A stretch of DNA of 12,293 bases from Clostridiales bacterium (GTDB lineage Bacteria > Bacillota_A > Clostridia > Oscillospirales > Oscillospiraceae), in contig DXUR01000053.1 of NCBI GenBank assembly GCA_019417795.1, forward strand, positions 1 through 12,293, in the 5' to 3' direction. Below are positions 1 through 6,477 of the stretch, in pieces; position 1 is the stretch's first letter; every line of letters begins with the position of its first letter. The notes below the pieces were generated by a model. The model was not told the DNA's origin. It worked only from the letters and a program-made list of their open reading frames with translations, and did no database searches. The position numbers and the translations under genes were made by a program.

Positions 1-312
1 GAGCCGGACCCTCTCTTTCATGACTGTTTCCCGGAATGCCGTCTCACTGGGCATTTGGGCACGCTGTTCCAGCGATCTGATCGTGATCAGATCGATTTTC
101 TTTTCCAAAACGGCTTCAAGGTCATTATACAGCGCCCCCAAAGACAGCAGACTGCGGAGGGCGGTACCGCTGGTATCAATCAAGAGGTCAATGTCACTAT
201 CCTCGGTAGCGGTTCCCTTGGCGTAGGAGCCAAAGAGGAACACTGCTTTTATACCGTATTTTTTGGCAACAGGCATAACACGGCTTTGAATCTCTTGGAC
301 AGTATAGATCAC
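1..312 (-). CDS. MNT-type minimal nucleotidyltransferase, C-terminus cut by window edge
   Basis: At least 104 residues, open at the left edge. The protein carries the polymerase-beta-like signature GSYAKG (residues 28-33) followed by SDID (39-42). Asp40 and Asp42 are the expected metal ligands and Asp74 in KKIDL is the likely third acidic residue. Family proteins are about 95-110 residues, so only a few residues should be missing. The start is GTG at 312: a TGA stop directly precedes it in frame and AAGGAGGG lies 7 nt upstream; the nearby ATG is out of frame. Known: such proteins often pair with a HEPN (HepT) protein as toxin-antitoxin systems in which the MNT protein AMPylates or otherwise neutralises the HEPN toxin; others are stand-alone. 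The partner, if any, would lie just beyond the left edge. It has its own strong promoter, unlike the genes above it. Confidence 0.9.
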   Translation of the reverse strand, partial: MIYTVQEIQSRVMPVAKKYGIKAVFLFGSYAKGTATEDSDIDLLIDTSGTALRSLLSLGALYNDLEAVLEKKIDLITIRSLEQRAQMPSETAFRETVMKERVRL

Positions 313-319
313 TCAGCAT

Positions 320-327
320 CCCTCCTT
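320..327 (-). promoter_or_regulatory. Shine-Dalgarno deciding the GTG start of the nucleotidyltransferase
   Basis: Read on the minus strand the bases are AAGGAGGG, 7 nt before GTG at 312-310. This supports the GTG start rather than the out-of-frame ATG lying between the two. Confidence 0.85.
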
Positions 328-335
328 TTTCCTTT

Positions 336-364
336 ATTATACCCAACAGGGGCTGCAATGTCTA
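336..364 (-). promoter_or_regulatory. Sigma-A type promoter for the nucleotidyltransferase gene
   Basis: On the minus strand, TAGACA (364-359, five of six matches to TTGACA) is followed after exactly 17 nt by a perfect TATAAT (341-336). Transcription would start about 7 nt later, giving a leader of roughly 15-20 nt that holds little more than the ribosome binding site. This is the best promoter match I found in the window, and it makes the nucleotidyltransferase independent of the conjugation operon. No operator-like repeat is evident around it. Confidence 0.75.
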
Positions 365-392
365 CGTTTTTGTGCAGGAACGCGGGATAGCC

Positions 393-1178
393 TCACTTGA
401 CTGCCGGAGTGTCCACCCAGCCGATGGTATAGCCGTTACAGAGAAATAGCTGGACGCAGTACCAATAAGGCTCTCCCATGACCGTTCCTTGCGAAAGACC
501 GATGCCAATCTCGCCATATCTCGTATTGAGCATATTTTTCAGATGCGCCGCGCTTTTTTGCCAGCCATCGACCGCGGCGGCCGGGAGGGATGTATTGGAC
601 ATCTGCCATTCGCCGATCAACTGGATATTCTCCCCGACATATTTGCAATCTGTGACCGTGGTGTATTTTCTCCCGTCCGGACGTGTGTGGGAATATGCGC
701 CGCTGGCGGCCATTTCATCTGCACGGACCTGTGCCGCCTGCATGAGCTTATCATTGGCAGTCAGGGCAGCGATGCCGTTTTCCTTACGGAGTGCGTTGGT
801 GCGGTCCACGATGTCCTGTTTCATGGCATCCACATCGGCATCATTGGCAGGGACTGCGGGTTCTGGATGCGATTCCGGTTTATCGGGTTCTGCCTTTGCA
901 GGTGCTTCGCCGGTGTAGGGCTTGTTGCTTTCCACCTGCACACAGCCGTTAACGCTGTCCCAATAGACCTCAAATCCCACTGCCTTGCCCATGTCCCGCA
1001 GCTTGACGTAGTTGTTGCCGTTAATGACATAGGCTTCCATCTGCACTTCTTTTCCATCTACGACAACGCGATGGTGACTGCGCTCCGCCATGATCCCGGC
1101 GGCGACTGCGGCAGAGCCGCCGGTCAGCACTGCGCCGATGAGAAGACCTGTAAGCATGGTGAAAATTTGCTTCTTCAT
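393..1178 (-). CDS. Secreted CAP (SCP/PR1) domain protein with copper-amine-oxidase-like N-domain
   Basis: A protein of 261 residues. Residues 1-27 are a signal sequence (MKK, hydrophobic stretch, AVAAG). Residues about 36-85 resemble the copper amine oxidase N-terminal-like repeat (YVINGNNYVKLRDMGKAVGF), a short module common in secreted Clostridia proteins and probably for cell-wall or surface contact. A Pro/Glu/Lys linker follows at about 90-112. The CAP domain covers about 117-255. The conserved CAP cavity residues appear present: His164 in YSHTRPDG, Glu183 in VGENI and His212 in SAAHLKNML. Bacterial CAP proteins act outside the cell; their activity is poorly defined. The ATG at 1178 has AGGAGG 7 nt upstream. 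It lies 68 nt after the sortase gene with no clear terminator between them, so co-transcription is likely. It has no LPXTG-like signal, so it is probably not a substrate of the neighbouring sortase. Confidence 0.9.
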   Translation of the reverse strand: MKKQIFTMLTGLLIGAVLTGGSAAVAAGIMAERSHHRVVVDGKEVQMEAYVINGNNYVKLRDMGKAVGFEVYWDSVNGCVQVESNKPYTGEAPAKAEPDKPESHPEPAVPANDADVDAMKQDIVDRTNALRKENGIAALTANDKLMQAAQVRADEMAASGAYSHTRPDGRKYTTVTDCKYVGENIQLIGEWQMSNTSLPAAAVDGWQKSAAHLKNMLNTRYGEIGIGLSQGTVMGEPYWYCVQLFLCNGYTIGWVDTPAVK

Positions 1179-1246
1179 AAAAAGTCCTCCTGTTTTTTGA
1201 TCTACTCCCTTTTACGATCATAAGGTGACTTTTTCAACAGAAAATT

Positions 1247-2038
1247 TTAAGATGCCTGAACTGCCTGCACACACCAGCGCTGGCTGGGGTCTCCAGCAAC
1301 GCAGGTGAAGAGTGTGATCCGGTTATCCGCGGTCGAGGATAAATAACTCCAATCGCTGCTGCTGATTTTGGTCACAGTCTCCACCAGATAGGTGCGGGTA
1401 CCCATGGATGTGGTATAGGTGATTTTGTCGCCCACATCCAGATCCTTGATGCTGCCGATCACATATTTGGCGCCGCGATTATGACCGCAGACAGCCACAT
1501 TGCCGTTCCAGACGCTGGTGCCGGTGAAATGTCCCAGCCCCTTTTTCATGCTGGCAGTCGTTTCGCCTTCCCAGAGATAATAGTTTTTGACTCCGATTGC
1601 AGGAATGGAGATCTTTCCGACGGCGCCGTTGGAGAGCAGAAAATCCTGTGTCAGCTCTGTGAAAGCGGGCGTCGCAGGAGTAGCTGTGGAGCCGCCCTGC
1701 AGAAAACCGGGGATCTCAACAGTTCCGCCGCCGGGAGAAATTTCGTAAATGCCGCCGCCGGATGCGGAGATGCCCTGAAGACCGGGCAGCATGATTTTCT
1801 CCATCACGCCGGTCTGGGTGGTGCTGAACTGACCGTATTCCAGTTTGGGGATCTGGTAGTCCACCACATTTTTTCCGCCGTAATTGTAGCGGGAGCTGTA
1901 GACATCCTCATAGGAAGAGGAGGGATAGTATTCCGGGGTGCCATCGGTTTCAAAGGAATAATCGGCAGCCTGGGCGCTGACCGCCATCGCAGAAAGCGTG
2001 GCAGCCAGAGTCAAAGTCAATGAGAAAAACTTCTTCAT
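1247..2038 (-). CDS. Secreted sortase-family transpeptidase (class B/D-like)
   Basis: A protein of 263 residues. Residues 1-24 form a signal peptide with a likely cleavage site after AQA. A low-complexity region rich in Ser, Tyr and Gly spans about 25-125. The sortase domain spans about 130-260: the catalytic His186 is in VAVCGHNRG, Cys246 in ITLFTC and Arg254 in PSQRWCV, the complete His-Cys-Arg triad. Known: sortases cleave sorting signals and join surface proteins to peptidoglycan or to each other. The class is uncertain; the TLxTC motif fits class D or B. Unlike most sortases it has no evident N-terminal membrane anchor, so it may be released or held by other contacts. The start codon overlaps the stop of the upstream surface-protein gene (ATGA), implying translational coupling. 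No LPXTG-type substrate is encoded in the window. Confidence 0.92.
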   Translation of the reverse strand: MKKFFSLTLTLAATLSAMAVSAQAADYSFETDGTPEYYPSSSYEDVYSSRYNYGGKNVVDYQIPKLEYGQFSTTQTGVMEKIMLPGLQGISASGGGIYEISPGGGTVEIPGFLQGGSTATPATPAFTELTQDFLLSNGAVGKISIPAIGVKNYYLWEGETTASMKKGLGHFTGTSVWNGNVAVCGHNRGAKYVIGSIKDLDVGDKITYTTSMGTRTYLVETVTKISSSDWSYLSSTADNRITLFTCVAGDPSQRWCVQAVQAS

Positions 2039-3174
2039 ACGGGAACCTCCTGTTCTTCTTCAGCGGGAACGGTAAATTCATGCCAGTCATTGTGCTTGCT
2101 GGACTGGATCGTGTAAGTATGGTCACTCTGCGGGAAAGAAACGGTAAACTCGCGCCCAGCCAGATGTCTGGCAAGGGATTTTTTCACCTCAACCGCGACG
2201 GTATCTCCCGGATTCAGTGCGAGAGAGCCTGCATCGATAGCGGGAACCTCGCTGTCAGGCTCCACACGAAATTTGGCGATCAGCCGGTACTCTCTGGGAC
2301 TGCTGTCCGGAACATACACATAGACATTTCTGCGGCGGCGCAGCAGGATGAGTACGGCGGCGGTAATACCCGCGCAGAGCAGCAAGGCGGTGAGGATCAG
2401 CAGCGGAGCGGAAAGTCTTCCGTTATCCCAGATATATGTTTTCTCGGGGACGATCTCACTCCCGGTATAAACCACGGTATAAGTGATGCTGTCCACACCT
2501 TCTGCAGTAACGGTTCCGTGATATTCCGCCGTGGTGACATAGCCTGTGGCAGCCTGATAACTGTTGGAGGCGGAATAGGTAGCGACCGCCTGATACTGGG
2601 CAGGAACCAGCGCCTCGCCGACAAGCGCCGTGCCGGTGACCTGCCATTCCACATTGGCAAGGGAGAGCGTTTTTCCGTTTTTGATGGTCGTGGCCGGCAC
2701 ATAAGACATGTCGTTGCGGTCCAGATTGCCGATCACCTTTGTCTCGGTGGTTTTGCTGTATTTGGTGGTGTAGCCGGACGCCTCCGTGGAAAGCGTGGTA
2801 TGATCCAGCGCCAACTCGCCGGAGAAACCGTCCTTTTCATAGGGCATACTGGGCGAAAGCTCTGCGAGGATCTGCGCAAGGTCATTTTTGGCGGTATTGA
2901 CTGTGACGGTTTCCGTTACGGATTTGCTTTCCAGATACGGGTGTTCCACCTTGGTGGTATAGGCCCAGGTATAAAGATAGCCGTCGTAGGAAAAGTCCTC
3001 TTCCTTCAGCTCATCTGGGTCAACCTCCGGGGAAAGCGTGTAGGTTTTTACAAGCCGCTGCTGGCCGTTCAGGTTTTCCGCTACCAATGAATCGGGAACC
3101 TGAGCGGCAAAGGCGCTGACCGTCAGCGACATGGCAAGCAGCAGGCAAAGGGCCAGCTTTGATAAGTTCTTCAT
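2035..3174 (-). CDS. Type I membrane surface protein of a conjugative element, function unknown
   Basis: A protein of 379 residues. The start is the ATG at 3174, preceded by AAGGAGAGG, because it opens a clear signal peptide (residues 1-24, ending AFAA); a longer reading frame to 3372 only adds sequence antisense-like to the S1 gene. The predicted ectodomain (25-256) is rich in Thr, Ser and Tyr. A single membrane segment lies at about 257-278 and is followed by RRRR, a stop-transfer signal. The remaining tail, about 97 residues, should lie in the cytoplasm and looks beta-rich, ending in an acidic EEEQEVPV. I do not recognise a family. It lies 16 nt after the S1-domain gene and overlaps the sortase gene by ATGA, so it may be the sortase's partner, yet no LPXTG-like motif is visible. 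It could be an adhesin or a mating-surface component. Confidence 0.85.
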   Translation of the reverse strand: MKNLSKLALCLLLAMSLTVSAFAAQVPDSLVAENLNGQQRLVKTYTLSPEVDPDELKEEDFSYDGYLYTWAYTTKVEHPYLESKSVTETVTVNTAKNDLAQILAELSPSMPYEKDGFSGELALDHTTLSTEASGYTTKYSKTTETKVIGNLDRNDMSYVPATTIKNGKTLSLANVEWQVTGTALVGEALVPAQYQAVATYSASNSYQAATGYVTTAEYHGTVTAEGVDSITYTVVYTGSEIVPEKTYIWDNGRLSAPLLILTALLLCAGITAAVLILLRRRRNVYVYVPDSSPREYRLIAKFRVEPDSEVPAIDAGSLALNPGDTVAVEVKKSLARHLAGREFTVSFPQSDHTYTIQSSKHNDWHEFTVPAEEEQEVPV

Positions 3175-3190
3175 GGTGGCCTCTCCTTTT

Positions 3191-4561
3191 TTACAAATTC
3201 TGTTTGATGATTCTGGTGATGATGCCGACGGCGATGCCTCGTTCCTCATCCAGACGGGTAACGGCAAAGCTGACGTCGTCTTTTTTCCCGGGCATTCGCC
3301 GGTCATAGCAGGTGTGGGCAACCGCGTTGACACCGTTGTTGAGCCGGATGAACACAACGCCGTGGCGCACATCGGTCACTCTGCCGGCGTATTTGCCCTG
3401 CAGGACACATTTATCCAGATTGCTCTGGTTGGCGGCGGACGAAACGCTGCGGATATCTGCTGTGATGGAAATATGGTTGATGTCGCTGCGGTCAATGGTG
3501 AGCACACGGACAAGAACACGGTCGCCGACGCTGTAATACTCGCGGGCGTCACCGAACCATGCGGCAGACAGATCGCGGGCGAAAATCGTACACTCCACGC
3601 CGAACACTTCCACACGCAGGACTTTTTCCGCAACGCCAATTACGCGCGCCTGTACGATGCGCCCCTCATAGATCATGGGAACACCATCTTCATTGGCGTC
3701 CAGATAGAAGGTCTGACGCTTACGGAGCATAGCGGCCTTGCGGCTTGCCACAACGCTGCGGGCGGTGTTATCCAGACCCCGGACGATGAAATCGATCTCC
3801 GCGGTGAGCATGGTCGCAAGGATACTGTTCATCCGCTCCATAAACGGCTTGTATTTCGCCCCATACGGAACGGGTCCGGAATAGAGCATCATTTCTTTCA
3901 GCGGGATCGCAATGCGATAGCCCTTGTAGTCAATGACAACGATAGTGCGGCCGGAAGGGGTCTGCTCCACGCCGTCCAACGTTCCGGTCAAGATGCGCCC
4001 GGTGATATGCGAGGTTTTGATCTCATGCCAGATGACCTCACGGCGTTCTTCTTCCGTTTCGATACGGTCTTTTGCATCAACGGTCAGAATGTAGGAGTCA
4101 CGGCGTCCGGCAGGTGCGGGAGGCACAGTAGGCTGCGGAGCAGCTTCACCATCTGCGGATTCCGTTTCATCTTCAGCGGGCGGAGCATTTTCCGCATTTC
4201 CTTCCAGCAAAAGCGCATCCAGAGCATTTTCGCCGCCGCTGTCAAGGGGTGCCGGAGTGCTGCTGTTCAGCTCCTGCAAAATGCTGTCGTACTCCGGATC
4301 CTCAGCCTTTTCATCGGAAACAGGGACAGTCTCTGCGGCATCAGCGGTGTTTTCGGCATCCAGCTCGTTTTCCTCAACATCTGCTGTGCCGCTCACATCG
4401 CCGGAGCCGAGATCAACTTCCGGGGGTTCTGCCAGCGGAGTTTCCGTGTTGTCGCTGTCGGCGGCCTCCGCCTGCTGCTCAGAAAGTTCTTTGACGAATT
4501 CGGTTTCCATGAACTCTGAGGAGAAATCATCAGGGGGCGGGATCGTTTTTTTCTTGGGCAT
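3191..4561 (-). CDS. S1/OB-fold RNA-binding-like protein with long acidic N-terminus
   Basis: A protein of 456 residues. Residues 1-150 start with MPKKK and are then rich in Glu, Asp, Ala and Pro, probably disordered. A middle domain (about 155-290) carries a beta-rich stretch, IVVIDYKGYRIAIPLKEM. Residues about 296-372 look like an S1-type OB fold (YEGRIVQARV, then VGDRVLVRVLTID), and 384-455 like a second (GKYAGRVTDV, GVVFIRLNNGVNAVAH). Known: S1 domains bind single-stranded RNA, sometimes DNA. Related proteins, often labelled ribosomal protein S1-like, occur in clostridial ICEs with no established role. It is too unlike ribosomal S1 in layout to be the housekeeping protein. Its ATG overlaps the VirD4 stop by one base (TAATG), with AAGGAGG 7 nt upstream. 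The placement suggests a transfer-related nucleic-acid role; this is inference. Confidence 0.85.
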   Translation of the reverse strand: MPKKKTIPPPDDFSSEFMETEFVKELSEQQAEAADSDNTETPLAEPPEVDLGSGDVSGTADVEENELDAENTADAAETVPVSDEKAEDPEYDSILQELNSSTPAPLDSGGENALDALLLEGNAENAPPAEDETESADGEAAPQPTVPPAPAGRRDSYILTVDAKDRIETEEERREVIWHEIKTSHITGRILTGTLDGVEQTPSGRTIVVIDYKGYRIAIPLKEMMLYSGPVPYGAKYKPFMERMNSILATMLTAEIDFIVRGLDNTARSVVASRKAAMLRKRQTFYLDANEDGVPMIYEGRIVQARVIGVAEKVLRVEVFGVECTIFARDLSAAWFGDAREYYSVGDRVLVRVLTIDRSDINHISITADIRSVSSAANQSNLDKCVLQGKYAGRVTDVRHGVVFIRLNNGVNAVAHTCYDRRMPGKKDDVSFAVTRLDEERGIAVGIITRIIKQNL

Positions 4562-6477
4562 TAAGTATCCTCCTTTTTCTTCATAATGGATTCTTTGGTT
4601 ACTGTAACGACTTTTTCTGTCGATGCAGGCTTTTTCTTTTGTACCGGCTTCTTAGCCGCTGCCTGAGATGGCGGCGCCGATGGAGTTTGCTTTTTCTGCG
4701 GCTTCCTTGTCTGCCATGCGGGGACATGGGAGGCGGCCTTGCTCGGCCGTAGTTTCTTTGCCTCGGGATGCTTGGAATAATCGTATTTATCTACCTCCAG
4801 TACATTTTTGCCACGAATGATGATCAGGGCTTTATCGACGTCCATACGCAGCACCTCGTCCATGGTCATCAGCTTGCGCCGACCGACACCGCTGGTTTCC
4901 CGGTATTCAGGCGTGTAATTGGATACACGCCATGTTCCGAGTTGTTTGGCTTTACTGGTAACAGAGATACTGGCCTCGCCGGTCCGGTCGGAAATAAATT
5001 CCGCCGTCAGAGCATCCGTACAGCCAAGAAAAAGCTGCACATCGCAGTTGCCCAGAATTTCCTGCCACTGGTTGTAGGGATAGCGGTTCTGAAGACCTGC
5101 TAAGTTCTGGAACACACATGACATGGACAGGTTTCTGGAACGAATGACTGAAATTTTTCTCGATAGATCTGGGATCACTCCACAGGCACACAGCTCTTCA
5201 CCAAGTACATGAACAGGAACCGGAAGCGCCCCACCAGGGCAATGTTCGTCCGCATAGCGAACCAGGCGGATAAACACGAAGGAAAGAAACAGCGAGGAAA
5301 GAAAGTCAAATGTGCTGTCCTGATCGCTTGTAATGCAGTAATACGCGCATGGCTGCTTTCCCGGGAGTTCCAAATCGATCTCGTTGTAGGATGTGATGTT
5401 GCGAATATCCCGGTTTTGGAAAACCTGCAGTCTGGAGCCGAGCCCGATGATAACGCCGCCGCGCACACCCTCCGACGCCTGCTTGAAAATGCTGTATGGC
5501 GCTTTGGCAGGATGCGTGAGGGGAAGAACATCAAAAAGCGCATTCAGTTCCTTTTCGGAACTGGCGGTGAGCAATTGGTACACTTCGCCGATGTTTTGCT
5601 TTTTCTTGGGATAGCTGGTGGAAACATAGAGGACCAGCGCCTTGAGCAGATTCATTTCGGCGCTGTCCCAGAAGTGGTCACGTTCTTCGCCCCCTGTGTT
5701 TTTGATGATGACATCACAAAAGAGCTGCGCCATTAGTTCCTGATCGCCGATTTCAGCAAGGCAATTCCATGAATCTGAGGCTGACGGCGTGACCAGATTG
5801 AACACACGGACGGTGTACCCCTGATCCCGCAAGTACTCGCTGGTCTTTTCGTAAAGTTCGGATTTTGGGTCACAGATCACAAGGCTTGACTTCCGCGCTG
5901 CGCATTGGAGAATCATGTTGACGCAAAAGGCTCTTGTCTTCTTGGAACCGCTGGCGCCGTAAACCGCAAGATTCCCGTTAAATCGAGTCTTTGGAGGAAT
6001 ACAAATGACCTGATGATCCAGCTCTCCGAGAATCGTACCGGAATGCTTGCGAATATCCGGGACAAGGTCAAGCACCTCGGTCAACTCCTTGCGGGACATA
6101 AAGCCTGCGGTGCCGTAGGTTCCCTTATCGGAATAGACCAGATTGCGCTGCCGGTCGTATTCGCCGCCCTCACTGTAGCCCATTCGCATGACCATGAGGA
6201 TCAGCAGCGCCAGCGCACCGATGCAGAGGCCGAGCCCATACAGCCCATACGGAAAGTGGAAGGCTGCCGCAAGGCAGGGAAAGAATCCGGCGTCCGGGAA
6301 TGTGGGAGACGTCCCAAACACGGCGCCGGCCTCCTGCCATGCACGGTAATTGGAAAAAAGCTGCGAGAGGTAGCCGCTCCCGTAGAGCAGCGCCAGCGCA
6401 GCGATTGGAATAATGAAAAGCTGAATCAGCTTCTTTTTAGGAATAGAGCACGCTCCTTTCAAACTGTTGAAAATCAA
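4561..6477 (-). CDS. virD4: VirD4/TraG-family type IV coupling protein
   Basis: 638 residues from the TTG at 6477. Two membrane segments lie at about 17-36 and 80-98, then the ATPase domain. The nucleotide-binding loop is GASGSKKT (174-181), the TraG-type motif CDPKSELY follows at 202-209, and the equivalent of the Walker B strand is HVLGEEL (423-429), followed by IPDLSRKISVIRSRNLS as in other coupling proteins. The C-terminal tail (about 575-638) is rich in Lys, Pro and Ala. Known: VirD4 proteins bring the relaxase-DNA complex to the secretion channel and use ATP. The start is uncertain: the TTG has no good ribosome binding site, whereas AAAGGAG sits 8 nt before an in-frame ATT at 6444, which would give a 627-residue protein starting PKKKL. 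It overlaps the upstream gene by 41 bp, or 8 bp with the ATT start. Both Walker motifs deviate from consensus. Confidence 0.93.
   Translation of the reverse strand: MIFNSLKGACSIPKKKLIQLFIIPIAALALLYGSGYLSQLFSNYRAWQEAGAVFGTSPTFPDAGFFPCLAAAFHFPYGLYGLGLCIGALALLILMVMRMGYSEGGEYDRQRNLVYSDKGTYGTAGFMSRKELTEVLDLVPDIRKHSGTILGELDHQVICIPPKTRFNGNLAVYGASGSKKTRAFCVNMILQCAARKSSLVICDPKSELYEKTSEYLRDQGYTVRVFNLVTPSASDSWNCLAEIGDQELMAQLFCDVIIKNTGGEERDHFWDSAEMNLLKALVLYVSTSYPKKKQNIGEVYQLLTASSEKELNALFDVLPLTHPAKAPYSIFKQASEGVRGGVIIGLGSRLQVFQNRDIRNITSYNEIDLELPGKQPCAYYCITSDQDSTFDFLSSLFLSFVFIRLVRYADEHCPGGALPVPVHVLGEELCACGVIPDLSRKISVIRSRNLSMSCVFQNLAGLQNRYPYNQWQEILGNCDVQLFLGCTDALTAEFISDRTGEASISVTSKAKQLGTWRVSNYTPEYRETSGVGRRKLMTMDEVLRMDVDKALIIIRGKNVLEVDKYDYSKHPEAKKLRPSKAASHVPAWQTRKPQKKQTPSAPPSQAAAKKPVQKKKPASTEKVVTVTKESIMKKKEDT

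Noticed and set aside
55..390. Plus-strand open frame of 111 codons at the left edge
   Set aside because: Antisense to the nucleotidyltransferase with its intact GS and SDID motifs, and running through its promoter.
489..1223. Plus-strand open frame of 244 codons
   Set aside because: Antisense to the CAP protein, which has signal peptide and conserved cavity residues; the antisense translation is rich in His/Cys/Phe without a domain.
1209..1237. Promoter candidate before the CAP gene (TTGAAA, 17 nt, TAAAAG)
   Set aside because: The -10 element matches only four of six bases and has no supporting feature; read-through from the sortase gene explains expression.
2020..3090. Plus-strand open frame of 356 codons
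   Set aside because: Antisense to the membrane surface protein, whose signal peptide, membrane segment and coupled start are clear.
3175..3372. N-terminal extension of the surface protein to 3372
   Set aside because: The extra 66 residues overlap the S1 gene, look random, and precede a perfect signal peptide with its own ribosome site at 3174.
3131..4519. Long plus-strand open frame of 462 codons
   Set aside because: It lies wholly antisense to the S1-domain gene and the start of the surface-protein gene, has no ribosome binding site and shows no protein-like domain pattern; it arises from codon bias of the true genes.
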